Source: CAWCHZ01 sp963795555
GTDB taxonomy: Bacteria; Actinomycetota; Thermoleophilia; Solirubrobacterales; Solirubrobacteraceae
Assembly: GCA_963795555.1 (NCBI GenBank)
Contig: CAWCHZ010000002.1
Coordinates: 1,984,001-2,048,000 of the forward strand
Length of the DNA stretch: 64,000 nt
Reading direction: 5' to 3'
A model generated the notes under the pieces. The model was not told the DNA's origin. It did no database searches and saw only the letters and a list, made by a program, of their open reading frames with translations. The translations under genes were made by a program, and so were the position numbers. Shown here piece after piece: positions 32,376-40,617 of this stretch; position 1 is the first letter of the stretch, and every line of letters starts with the position of its first letter.

Positions 32376-33718
32376 GCGCGACGGAACGCTGGCGAGCGAC
32401 GCGCGACGTGGCGCCGCCGCCGGTGCACTGCGACGTGTGCGACGGGCTGCGGATAGCCGCCAGACGTCGGCTGCGGCGTGCCGGGAGGGACCGCGGTCGG
32501 AGCAGCTGGCCCACCGGCCGGTCCGCTTGGGCTGTCGCCGACGACCTCAGTCGCCGGCGCTCCGCCGGCGATCAGCAGCGCCGCGCAGCGCGAGCTCGGC
32601 TGCACGCGGAGGTCGCCGTCCGCCCGATCGACGAACTGGGGATCTGCGATCACGTTGGTGCCGACGGTGAAGCCCACCTGATCGCCGACGCCTCCGTTGG
32701 TGTCGTAGTAGGGCTCGGCGTTGGACGCGAAGAGGCAGTTGTCCGACACGACGTTGCCCTGGCCGACCGGGTTGCCGCCCGGATACCACGACTCGACGTT
32801 GTGGCGCACGATCGAGTTGCTGATCACGTTGTCGCGGACGATCGTGCCGTTCGATGCGGTGCCGTTGTCGCCGGAGAAGATGATCCCCTCGCCGTTGCCG
32901 TCGATCACGTTGCCGGTGATCGTCGTCCCCTGGGCATTGGGGTAGAGCTGGATGCCGCGGTCGGCGTTGTCGTAGATGACGTTGCCGACGATCAGCGTGC
33001 TCGTCGCCAGCTCGACGTAGATGCCGTGGTCGCCGTTCTGCGCGGGCAGCTTGCCGCAGTCGTGGATGCGGTCTTGACTGAGGATGGTGTGGGCGGCGGC
33101 ACCCCAGGAGTTGCCGATCAAAAAGCAGATCTCGGTGTGCTCGTTGGTGACGTCGTCGTTGCTGAAGGTCGCGTAGTTGGCGTTGATCGTCGGGCTCGGG
33201 TCGCGGTTGGAGTTGATGCCGTCGAGCGCCAGGTTGGAGACCGTGACGTGGTCGGCGCCCTGCGCGATCCACAGCCGTCCGACGACGCGCGCCTGCTCAC
33301 CCGGGTAGGCGGTCAGGGTGACCGGGTCGCCGGCGCCACCGCCGTGAGAGACCTTGACGTTCCCGCTATAGGTGCCGGCGCGCAGGCAGCCCGTCTGGCC
33401 CGGCGCGAGCGCGTCGACCAGCCGCTGAACGCCGGCGAACGGCTGGTCGATGGAGCCCGGAGCGCTGTCCGAGCCGCCCGGCGCCGCGTAGTAGGTGCAG
33501 CCGCCAGCTGCCTGCGCGGGCGTCGCCAGCGGCGTCGCGCCCAGCGTGGCGGTCATCAGGGCGCTCGCGACGGTGGCGAGGGCGCTGGCGCGCAAGCCGG
33601 TGACAGCACCTGCACGCAACCCCGCGACCACGCATGTGCGCAGTCCGTTGATGGCACGGGCGCGCAGGCCGGTGACGGCGCATGCGCGCAAGCCGGGGAT
33701 GTCGCGACGTCGTCGCAC
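32255..33718 (-). CDS. Secreted right-handed parallel beta-helix protein
   Basis: The mature part from about residue 71 begins GGCTYYAAPGGSDSAPGSIDQPFAGVQRLVDAL, the standard start of secreted beta-helix (pectate-lyase-like/DUF1565) proteins. Repeated strands such as GIYVELATSTLIVGNVIYDN, GIQLYPNAQGTTITGNVIDGN and GTIVRDNVISNS follow. The export region is odd: before the ATPAQA cleavage site lie five 8-residue repeats of the type GLRACAVT. The tail after residue 385 is Pro/Gly- then Arg-rich and is encoded partly antisense to the deacetylase 3' end. It may bind or cut a polysaccharide outside the cell. Confidence 0.78.
   Translation of the reverse strand: MRRRRDIPGLRACAVTGLRARAINGLRTCVVAGLRAGAVTGLRASALATVASALMTATLGATPLATPAQAAGGCTYYAAPGGSDSAPGSIDQPFAGVQRLVDALAPGQTGCLRAGTYSGNVKVSHGGGAGDPVTLTAYPGEQARVVGRLWIAQGADHVTVSNLALDGINSNRDPSPTINANYATFSNDDVTNEHTEICFLIGNSWGAAAHTILSQDRIHDCGKLPAQNGDHGIYVELATSTLIVGNVIYDNADRGIQLYPNAQGTTITGNVIDGNGEGIIFSGDNGTASNGTIVRDNVISNSIVRHNVESWYPGGNPVGQGNVVSDNCLFASNAEPYYDTNGGVGDQVGFTVGTNVIADPQFVDRADGDLRVQPSSRCAALLIAGGAPATEVVGDSPSGPAGGPAAPTAVPPGTPQPTSGGYPQPVAHVAVHRRRRHVARRSPAFRRAQRERNARRVRSSRSHAGVARNLLTGGETLSLNVSVPSLW
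33582..33701 (-). repeat. Five 24-bp tandem repeats in the export-signal region
   Basis: Five units of 24 bp encode GLRA-type octapeptides before the hydrophobic part of the beta-helix protein's signal sequence. The plus-strand reading of the last unit is GCGCATGCGCGCAAGCCGGG followed by GATG. The length is a multiple of three, so copy-number change would keep the frame. Confidence 0.75.
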
Positions 33719-33788
33719 CCCTTCGTCATCGGCGGACGTCGCGCGGCGCGCGTCGCGGCCGAGAGCCGCTGGACGAATGGACGAGCTG

Positions 33789-34736
33789 TCAGCCGAGCGC
33801 CGGCGCGCTGGCCTGGGCGCTCAGCGTCAGCTCGAGCCCGGCGCGCAGGTCGGTGCCCGGCGACCATCCCAGCGCGTGCTCGGCCGCGCCGGCGTCGAGG
33901 CAGCTGCGGCGCACCTCACCGGCTCGCTGCGGGGCGTGTGTCGTCGCCAGCGGTTGCCGCGGCAGCGTTGCCCGCAGCGCGTCGGCCAGCTCGACGACCG
34001 TGGTCTCGACGGCGGTGCCGACGTTGAAGCAGCCGACCACCTCGCAGGCGGCGGCGCGCAGGTTGGCGTCGACGACGTCACCGACATATACGAAGTCACG
34101 TGTCTGCAGCCCGTCGCCGAAGATCGTCGCCGGCTCGCCGCGCAGCGCGCGATCGCAGAAGATCGCCACGACGCCGCCCTCGCCGCGCGGGTCCTGACGC
34201 GGGCCATACACGTTGGCATAGCGCAGGCAGATCGTCGCGAGGCCATGCAGGCGGGCATGGAGCAGGCAGTAGCCCTCGGCCGCCAGCTTGCTCTGGCCAT
34301 AGGGCGACAACGGCGCGAGCGGCGCGTCCTCGGGGGTCGGCAGCCGCTCGGCCTCGCCGTAGAGCGCCCCCCCTGTCGACGAGAAGACCAGGCGCATCAC
34401 TCCGCTGCGCCGGCAGGCCTCGAGCAGGGCGATCGTGCCGCCGACGTTGACCGCCGCGTCGAAGGCGGGATCGGCGACCGAGCGGCGCACGTCGATCTGC
34501 GCGGCGAGGTGGAAGACGACCTGCGGCCTGGTCGCCGCGACCAGCTCGCCCACCACGCTCGCGTCGGTGATGTCGACCTCATGCAGCGTCGCGCCCGCCG
34601 CGAGCGCCGCGCTCAGGTTCTCGCGCCGACCCGTCGAGAGGTCGTCGAGCACGGCCACCTCGTCGTCGCGCTCGATCAGCGCGTCGACGAGCGCGGAGCC
34701 GATGAAGCCCGCGCCGCCGCTGACCAGTGCGCGCAC
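33789..34736 (-). CDS. NAD-dependent sugar-nucleotide epimerase (GalE-like)
   Basis: An extended SDR of 315 aa. RALVSGGAGFIGSALVDALI is the NAD-binding motif, VFSSTGGALYGE gives the catalytic Ser/Thr region, YGQSK is YxxxK, and NVYGPRQDP is the sugar-nucleotide loop. It is like UDP-glucose 4-epimerase or a related 5-epimerase. It lies 9 nt after the rmlB-like gene on the same strand, so it belongs to the sugar-nucleotide operon. The substrate is uncertain. Confidence 0.84.
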   Translation of the reverse strand: MRALVSGGAGFIGSALVDALIERDDEVAVLDDLSTGRRENLSAALAAGATLHEVDITDASVVGELVAATRPQVVFHLAAQIDVRRSVADPAFDAAVNVGGTIALLEACRRSGVMRLVFSSTGGALYGEAERLPTPEDAPLAPLSPYGQSKLAAEGYCLLHARLHGLATICLRYANVYGPRQDPRGEGGVVAIFCDRALRGEPATIFGDGLQTRDFVYVGDVVDANLRAAACEVVGCFNVGTAVETTVVELADALRATLPRQPLATTHAPQRAGEVRRSCLDAGAAEHALGWSPGTDLRAGLELTLSAQASAPALG

Positions 34737-34745
34737 GGCCGGCGC

Positions 34746-35747
34746 TCAGCCGCGCAGCGCGCGGCCGTACTGGCGCTCGTAGTAGTCCCGGTAGGTGCCG
34801 GAGCGAAGCGGCTCCCACCACCAGCCGTTGCCGCGATACCAGGCGACGGTCTGCGGCAGCCCCTCGGCAAGGCGCACGCGCGGCTGCCAGCCGAGCGCGG
34901 CGACCTTTGCCGATGAGAGCGAGTAGCGCCGGTCGTGCCCCGGACGGTCGACGACGTGCTCGATCAGCGACTCGTCGGCACCCGTGAGCTCGAGCACGGT
35001 GCGCACCACTTCGATGTTCGCGCACTCATCCGGTCCGCCGACGTTGTAGGTCTCGCCGGCGACGCCGTGCTCCAGGACGTCACCGATCGCCCGTGCGAAG
35101 TCCTCGACGTAGAGCCAGTTGCGGACCTGCAGGCCATCGCCGTAGATCGGCAGCGGCTCGCCGGCGAGCGCGTTGAGGATCAGCAGCGGGATCAGCTTCT
35201 CGGGATGCTGGCGGGGCCCGTAGTTGTTGGAGCCGCGGCAGATCAGGGTCGGCAGGCCGAAGGTGTGGAAGTAGGACCAGACCAGCAGGTCCGCCCCCGC
35301 CTTGGTGGCGCTGTAGGGGGAGGAGGGCTGCAGCGGTGAGGACTCCGTGAACGAGCCCTGCGCGATCGACCCGTAGACCTCGTCGGTCGAGACCTGCAAC
35401 AGGCGCGCCTCGCGCTCGCGCGCCGCCTCGAGCAGCACGTAGGTGCCACGCCCGTGCGTGGTGACGAACGCGTCGGGCTCGCTGATCGAGCGGTCGACAT
35501 GTGTCTCGGCGGCGAAGTTGACGATCGCCTCGCAACCGACGGCGGCGGCCGCGACCGCGTCTGGGTCCTCGATCGCACCCTGACGGAACGAGAAGCCGGG
35601 TCGTCCCTCGAGCTCGCGCAGGCTCTCGCGCCGTCCCGCGTAGGTGAGCTTGTCGAGCACCACGACCTCGTCGCCATGCTCGAGCACTCGCTGGTGCACG
35701 AATGCCGAGCCGATGAAGCCGGCCCCGCCGCAGACCAGCAGCCTCAC
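34746..35747 (-). CDS. rmlB: dTDP-glucose 4,6-dehydratase
   Basis: An extended SDR of 333 aa that converts dTDP-glucose to dTDP-4-keto-6-deoxyglucose. LVCGGAGFIGSAFV binds NAD. FAAETHVDRSI and LLQVSTDEVYGSI (with the family-specific DE pair) are both diagnostic of RmlB, and YSATKAGAD has YxxxK. RGSNNYGPRQHPEKLIP completes the signature. The GTG at 35747 overlaps the rmlD stop (GTGA); the open frame continues but has no coding character. With rmlA and rmlD it makes most of the dTDP-rhamnose pathway. Confidence 0.92.
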   Translation of the reverse strand: MRLLVCGGAGFIGSAFVHQRVLEHGDEVVVLDKLTYAGRRESLRELEGRPGFSFRQGAIEDPDAVAAAAVGCEAIVNFAAETHVDRSISEPDAFVTTHGRGTYVLLEAAREREARLLQVSTDEVYGSIAQGSFTESSPLQPSSPYSATKAGADLLVWSYFHTFGLPTLICRGSNNYGPRQHPEKLIPLLILNALAGEPLPIYGDGLQVRNWLYVEDFARAIGDVLEHGVAGETYNVGGPDECANIEVVRTVLELTGADESLIEHVVDRPGHDRRYSLSSAKVAALGWQPRVRLAEGLPQTVAWYRGNGWWWEPLRSGTYRDYYERQYGRALRG

Positions 35748-36607
35748 GCGGGCGTCTCCAAATGGGCCTCCAGGTGGGCGCGCTCGCCGAGGTAGGCGGC
35801 CAGACCGTCCTGCCAGGGCGGCAGGCGCGGCGTATCCGCACGGCCGCTGCGCAGCACCGAGCAGGCTGGTCGCCGCGCGGCGCGCGGCGGTCGGTCGCCA
35901 GTCCTGACCGGTGTGACGCTGCAGGAGACGCCCGCTTGATGGAAGGTCTCGCTGGCGAGCTCGTGCCACGAGCAGGCGCCGGCGCCGGCGACGTGATGCA
36001 CCCCGGGCGCGTGGCCGGCGGCCAGCGTCAGCAGCGCGCCGGCCAGGTGCCCGACCCAGGTCGGGCAGCCGACCTGGTCGTTGACGACCTCGACGACGTC
36101 TCGCTCGGCGCCCAGCCGCAGCATCGTGGCGACGAAGTTGGGGCCCCCGGCGCCGAACAGCCAGGATGTCCGCACGATCGCGTGACGCGCGTTGGCGGCG
36201 GCGACGGCGCGCTCGCCGGCGAGCTTGGAGCGACCGTAGGCGTTGATCGGGTTGGGGGCGTCGGTCTCGATGTAGGCCCGCTGGGCGCATCCGTCGAAGA
36301 CGTAGTCGGTCGAGATGTGAACGATCGTGGCGCCGACCGCCGCGGCGGCCCGCGCGACGTTGCCGGCGCCAGTGCCGTTGACCGCAAGCGCCCCGGGCCA
36401 ATCGTCCTCGGCGGCGTCGACGTCGGTCCAGGCGGCGCAGTTGATGACGGCGTCGGGTTGCAGCTCGGCGATCCCCCGCCTGGTCGCGTCAGGATCGGTG
36501 ATGTCCAGGTCCTCGCGCGCGAGGCCGATCGTCTCATGGCTCGCGCTCGCCGCTTGTGCAATCGCCTGGCTGAGCATGCCGGCGGCTCCCGTCACGAGCA
36601 GTCGCAT
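35744..36607 (-). CDS. rmlD: dTDP-4-dehydrorhamnose reductase
   Basis: A 287-aa SDR completing dTDP-L-rhamnose with NAD(P)H. MRLLVTGAAGMLSQAI is the cofactor motif. AAWTDVDAAEDD and HISTDYVFDG are RmlD hallmarks, and YGRSKLAGE contains YxxxK. The C-terminal RRPACSVLRSGRADTPRLPPWQDGLAAYL is the conserved tail, with Cys where most have Tyr. ATG 36607 is chosen over an in-frame TTG three codons upstream. It is not fused to an RmlC domain, and no rmlC-like gene is in the window. Confidence 0.9.
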   Translation of the reverse strand: MRLLVTGAAGMLSQAIAQAASASHETIGLAREDLDITDPDATRRGIAELQPDAVINCAAWTDVDAAEDDWPGALAVNGTGAGNVARAAAAVGATIVHISTDYVFDGCAQRAYIETDAPNPINAYGRSKLAGERAVAAANARHAIVRTSWLFGAGGPNFVATMLRLGAERDVVEVVNDQVGCPTWVGHLAGALLTLAAGHAPGVHHVAGAGACSWHELASETFHQAGVSCSVTPVRTGDRPPRAARRPACSVLRSGRADTPRLPPWQDGLAAYLGERAHLEAHLETPA

Positions 36608-36695
36608 CGGGCCCAATCATGACGGGAGCGGCCGGGCGGCGCGTCCGTGGCGAGGGGGCGCCCCGCTGCACCCTCGTCGGGACCCGCCGCTACCC

Positions 36696-37769
36696 CTAGA
36701 GGATGCTGATCTCGGAGTTGTCGCCCACCATGAAGCGATAGGCGCGTGGCTGACGGCCGTCGCGGCCGATCGCCACGTTGCGCCCCAACAGCGAGGACTC
36801 CATCCGCCCGGCCAGATCGCGGACACGCGCGCCCGCCAGCAGGATCGAGTGCTCGACCTCGGCGTTCTCGACTACGCAGTCTTCGCCGATCGCCGTGTAG
36901 GGGCCGATGTAGGCGTCGGTGAGCCGGGCGCCCGCGCCGATGATCGCCGGTCCGCGGACCGTGCAGCGCTCCAGGCGGGCGCCCGCTTCCAACACCACAC
37001 GGCCGTCGACCTGGGCGTCGACGAGCTCGCCTTCGATCCGTCGCTCCAGCCCGTCGAGGATCAGGCGGTTGGCTTCGAGGATGTCCTCGAGGCGGCCGGT
37101 GTCCTTCCACCAGCCCCGCACGATGTGCGGCTCGACGCGGCGGTCGCTGTCGATCAGCCGCTGGATCGCGTCGGTTATCTCGAGCTCGCCGCGCGCGGAG
37201 GGGGCGATCGAGCGCGCGGCGTCGTGGACTGCCGCGGTGAACATGTAGACGCCGACCAGCGCCAGGTCGCTCGGCGGGTTGGTGGGTTTCTCGACCAGCC
37301 GCACGACCGCGCCGTCCTCGAGCTCGGCGACGCCATAGCTCTGCGGGTCGGGGACCGGGGTCAGCAGGATCAGCGCATCGGGCTCGTTGGCGCGGAAGGC
37401 GGCGACGAGTTCGTTGATGCCCCCCTGGAGCAGGTTGTCGCCAAGGTACATCACGAACGGAGCGCCGCCGAGGAACGGCTCGGCTGTCAGCATCGCGTGC
37501 GCGAGCCCCAGCGGCTCGGGCTGCAGCAGGTAGGTGGTTCGCACGCCGAAGCGCGTGCCGTCGCCCACCGCCGCGCGGATCTCATCGCCGGTCTCGGGCG
37601 CGATGATGATGCCGACCTCCTCGATCCCCGCGGCGGCCATCGCCTCCAGGCCGTAGAACAGCACGGGCTTGTTGGCGACCGGGACGAGCTGCTTGGCGGA
37701 CGTGTGCGTTATCGGCCGCAGCCGCGTGCCGCGCCCGCCGGACAGGATCAGGCCCTTGAGCGCGCGCAT
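36696..37769 (-). CDS. rmlA: Glucose-1-phosphate thymidylyltransferase, long form
   Basis: GLILSGGRGTRLRPITHTSAKQLVPVANKP is the nucleotide-binding start. MYLGDNLLQGG is the metal site, VEKPTNPPSDLALVGVYMF the sugar-binding region, and GWWKDTGRLEDILEANRLIL the RmlA/StrD motif. Residues from about 255 form a left-handed beta-helix, giving 357 aa, as in StrD-like long RmlA proteins. It makes dTDP-glucose for rmlB. ATG 37769 shares one base with the stop of the upstream oxidase-like gene. An 88-nt gap separates it from rmlD. Confidence 0.9.
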   Translation of the reverse strand: MRALKGLILSGGRGTRLRPITHTSAKQLVPVANKPVLFYGLEAMAAAGIEEVGIIIAPETGDEIRAAVGDGTRFGVRTTYLLQPEPLGLAHAMLTAEPFLGGAPFVMYLGDNLLQGGINELVAAFRANEPDALILLTPVPDPQSYGVAELEDGAVVRLVEKPTNPPSDLALVGVYMFTAAVHDAARSIAPSARGELEITDAIQRLIDSDRRVEPHIVRGWWKDTGRLEDILEANRLILDGLERRIEGELVDAQVDGRVVLEAGARLERCTVRGPAIIGAGARLTDAYIGPYTAIGEDCVVENAEVEHSILLAGARVRDLAGRMESSLLGRNVAIGRDGRQPRAYRFMVGDNSEISIL

Positions 37770-38233
37770 CAGTAGACGCCCCCCAGCTTGCGGTGATCCC
37801 AGCTGGCGACCGCGCGCGGCGTGAACTGGAGCGCGACGCGCTTGGGCGCCTGGGTGCGCACCACGTCCATGAACTCCTCCCCGACCGCGCCGTCGGGTGT
37901 GTAGCGCCGGTGGAGCTGCTCGCCGAGCGCGAGCACGGTGGCAAGCTCGCGGTGGATCGCCGTCTCTGCCTTGATCATCACGCCGCGCAGCTCGGCGTAG
38001 CGCTCGCCAGCCTCGACCTGCAGCGTCGCGCGGGGGTCGCGCTCGAGGTTGCGGACCTTCTGTGACGCCGCATAGGTCCAGGCCCACACAACGCCGTCGC
38101 GCAGCACGTACCAGAGCGGCATCAGATGTGGCCAGCCGTCCCGGCCAGCGCTTGCGCAGATGACCGTGCGCTGCCCGTCAAGGAACGCGACCACCTCCTC
38201 GTCGCTCATGCGAATCGCGGCGCGGCGGCTCAT
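37769..38233 (-). CDS. Pyridoxamine 5'-phosphate oxidase-like flavin/F420 protein
   Basis: A 154-aa split-barrel protein. It shows RTVICASAGRDGWPHLMPLWYVLRDGVVWAWTYAASQKVRNLERDPRATL, the usual order in PPOX-class F420/FMN-dependent reductases. The fold binds a flavin or deazaflavin and reduces or oxidises small molecules. It is first in the rml operon and overlaps rmlA by one base; the link to rhamnose synthesis is unclear. A -10-like TAGCCT lies about 10 nt before its ATG on the minus strand. Confidence 0.8.
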   Translation of the reverse strand: MSRRAAIRMSDEEVVAFLDGQRTVICASAGRDGWPHLMPLWYVLRDGVVWAWTYAASQKVRNLERDPRATLQVEAGERYAELRGVMIKAETAIHRELATVLALGEQLHRRYTPDGAVGEEFMDVVRTQAPKRVALQFTPRAVASWDHRKLGGVY

Positions 38234-38317
38234 CAGCCGCGAAGGCTAGCCGGTCGGCTGGCCGGCTCCGCGGCGCCCGGGCGGCCGGCCCTGGTCATGG
38301 CCACGGGGCCGGTGGGG

Positions 38318-40438
38318 TCAGCTCGAGAGGGCGCGCAGACGCTCGACCGCCGCGCGAACCTCCTCGCGCGCGTCGCTGGGCGCCAGCACGACCGCGTCGC
38401 CGGCCTCCTTGAGCACCTCGCGCACGAGCCAGTCGAGGCCGGCGAAGGTGAGCTCGACGACGATCGCGCCATCGGCCAGCTCCTCGACGACGCGGCGCTC
38501 CTCGCGCGCCCAGCGAGCCCGCTCCGGCGAGATCCACAGGCGCGCCGTGCGCGATGCCGGCACCTCGCCGGTGCGTGGCCAGCCATCGATGTCGGCGACC
38601 GGGTCGACCTCGGGTCGCGGCGTGAAGCGCTCGTCGGTCGGCCTGGCGCCCTTGATCCGGTCCAGCCGGAAGTGCCGGACGCTGGCGCGCGAGGGGTCGT
38701 AGCTGACGACGTACCAGCCCTCGCGTCCGTTCATCAGGGCGTACGGCTCGATCCGCCGCTCGACGAACTCGTCCTCGTTCTCCTTGTAGTACTCGATCTC
38801 CAGCACGCGGTTGCGGACGATCGCGCGCGACACGGCCTGGACGATCTCCGAGTCGTCGGCGCCGGCGCTCGTCACCTGCAGTCCCTCATGCGCGGGATCC
38901 TCCCCGAGCGCCGCGACGATTTGCGCCCGCGCCGAGGTCAGCGACCCCTCGGGTATGTGCTCGCCGATCAGGTCGATCGCGGCGACCAAGGCCTTCGCCT
39001 CGATCGGCAGCAGTCGCGCCGGCCGGGCGAAGGAGTCGCTGTAGGGCTCCGGGTCGACCTCGATTTCGCCACCGTCGAGGATCTCCGCATACAAGACATA
39101 GGAGCCCGCGCCGAAGTTGACGACGTTGAGCACGCTCAGGTCCTCGCGCAGCTCCTGATCGCTGATCTGCAGGCGCTCGCGCACCTCCTCGGCGTTGAGC
39201 CGTCGCCCCTCGCGACCGGCCTCGATCAGGATCGAGGCCAGCGTGACGAGCCGCGCGAAGCGCTCAGGACGGATCGGCGCCGCCTCGCGGCGGCCGTTGC
39301 CATCCTCCGGGGACGGTTGCGTTGGCCTCGGTGCCTGCGCCGCCGGCGTCAGGTCGAGATCGTTGCTGTGACGCTCGAGCAGCAGTCGGATCCGCTCCTC
39401 GAGCTCGTCCACGAGCTCCGCTGGGCCAAGCGCGCGGGCGTGCTCGCCAAGGCCCAGCACCCACGAGATCAGCTGGCGCGACTCGGCGTAGGGGGTGATG
39501 AAGAGGACCCCCTCGCCGGGAGCCCCCGCGAGCTCCTCGCCGAGCGCGTCCTCTGCGGAGTTGGCCCGCTCGGCGTCGCTGTCACCAAGCTTCCGGACCC
39601 CACCGTAGCGGCCGAAGTGCCGCTCGATCTGCCAAGCGATCCGCTCGGAGATCCAGATCCGCGCCTCGCCGATCGGCGTGCCGAACTGCCAGTCGATTCG
39701 ATTGGCGTAGACGCGCGGGTCGAACTCGGCCGGACGCTGGAAGTCGTGCTCGGCCTTGGAGGCGTAGGACACCTTGCCGCGGATGCGCGAGAGCCTGAAC
39801 ACGCGCACGGCGCCGCGCTCGTGGGCATGGCCAACCAAATAGAACTGGCCGCCCTGGAAGAGCAGCTGGTAGGGGTCGACCTTGCGATGGCTGAGCTCGT
39901 CGCGCGCCAGCGAGTAGTAGTCGAACATGATCGTCTTGCGCCGGAAGACCGCCGTCTCGATCTTCGACAGCCGCTGTGAGAGCTCGTGCCCGCCGGCCGA
40001 GGCCGTGATCCCGAGCGCCACGGAGCTCTGGTCGGGCGCGCGCAGCGGGCTCGGTCGTCCCCAGGAGATCTGCTGCAGCGCGAGGCGCAGCGGCTCGGCA
40101 TAGGCGAACTCGCCGTCGAGCAGCGACAGCGCGGTCTGCAGCGAGGCCAGCTCGGAGTCCGAGAACTCGATCGCCGGCAGGTAGAAGTTCTCGGGGCGCA
40201 GCGAGTAGTTCTCCTGCTCGGCCTGGCCCTCGAGCGGGCGCTCGACCGACAGGTGGATGCCGAGCGAGTCGAGCTCCGCGCGGTCCGCGTAGAAGCGGCG
40301 CGCGAAGGCATCCTCGTTCATCTCGCTGTAGCCCTCGACGTCACGGCGGATGTCACCGGCGGTGACGGGACGCCGCTCCGCCATCAGGTAGGAGATCAGC
40401 GAAAGCTGGCGGATCAGCTTCTCGGTGTCCTTCGCCAT
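38318..40438 (-). CDS. PafBC-like double WYL-domain transcriptional regulator
   Basis: The protein (706 aa) contains two copies of the HTH-WYL-WCX arrangement, equal to PafB and PafC fused. The first copy runs from about 1 to 320 (DTEKLIRQLSLISYLMAERRPVTAGDIRRDV, then GQFYLVGHAHERGAVRVFRLSRI). The second runs from about 385 to 706 (RFARLVTLASILIEAGREGRRLNAEEV, then GWYVVSYDPSRASVRHFRLDRIKG). A charged Gln/Pro linker separates them. PafBC activates a RecA-independent DNA damage response in actinobacteria. Here it lies apart from any Pup-proteasome gene in view. A TATCGT hexamer 6 nt before its ATG suggests a leaderless transcript. Confidence 0.85.
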   Translation of the reverse strand: MAKDTEKLIRQLSLISYLMAERRPVTAGDIRRDVEGYSEMNEDAFARRFYADRAELDSLGIHLSVERPLEGQAEQENYSLRPENFYLPAIEFSDSELASLQTALSLLDGEFAYAEPLRLALQQISWGRPSPLRAPDQSSVALGITASAGGHELSQRLSKIETAVFRRKTIMFDYYSLARDELSHRKVDPYQLLFQGGQFYLVGHAHERGAVRVFRLSRIRGKVSYASKAEHDFQRPAEFDPRVYANRIDWQFGTPIGEARIWISERIAWQIERHFGRYGGVRKLGDSDAERANSAEDALGEELAGAPGEGVLFITPYAESRQLISWVLGLGEHARALGPAELVDELEERIRLLLERHSNDLDLTPAAQAPRPTQPSPEDGNGRREAAPIRPERFARLVTLASILIEAGREGRRLNAEEVRERLQISDQELREDLSVLNVVNFGAGSYVLYAEILDGGEIEVDPEPYSDSFARPARLLPIEAKALVAAIDLIGEHIPEGSLTSARAQIVAALGEDPAHEGLQVTSAGADDSEIVQAVSRAIVRNRVLEIEYYKENEDEFVERRIEPYALMNGREGWYVVSYDPSRASVRHFRLDRIKGARPTDERFTPRPEVDPVADIDGWPRTGEVPASRTARLWISPERARWAREERRVVEELADGAIVVELTFAGLDWLVREVLKEAGDAVVLAPSDAREEVRAAVERLRALSS

Positions 40439-40578
40439 GCGGACACGATAAAAGGGCCGCTCGCCAGGCGTCCCCGCAGGGCCTTTGTCGTCCAGCTATT
40501 TGCGGAGATTCGTAGCGATTGAGGGCCCTAGATTCACTGCCCGGGCCTCCTGGGGCCGCTGCGGGCAGCGGCGGCTGC

Positions 40579-40617
40579 GCCCAGGCGGCTACGCCCAGGC
40601 GGCTACGCCGCCTGGGC
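40579..40617 (-). terminator. Strong hairpin at the end of the HD-domain gene
   Basis: GCCCAGGCGG (40593-40602) pairs perfectly with CCGCCTGGGC (40608-40617) around a 5-nt loop. The left arm with CTAC occurs twice in tandem (40579 and 40593). It spans the stop codon of the HD-domain gene. No T-run follows, so it may stabilise the mRNA end or work with Rho rather than be a classical terminator. Confidence 0.45.

Noticed and set aside
40593..40617. Classical intrinsic terminator
   Set aside because: The stem is strong but no T-run follows on the minus strand, so only a hairpin with a possible termination role is claimed.
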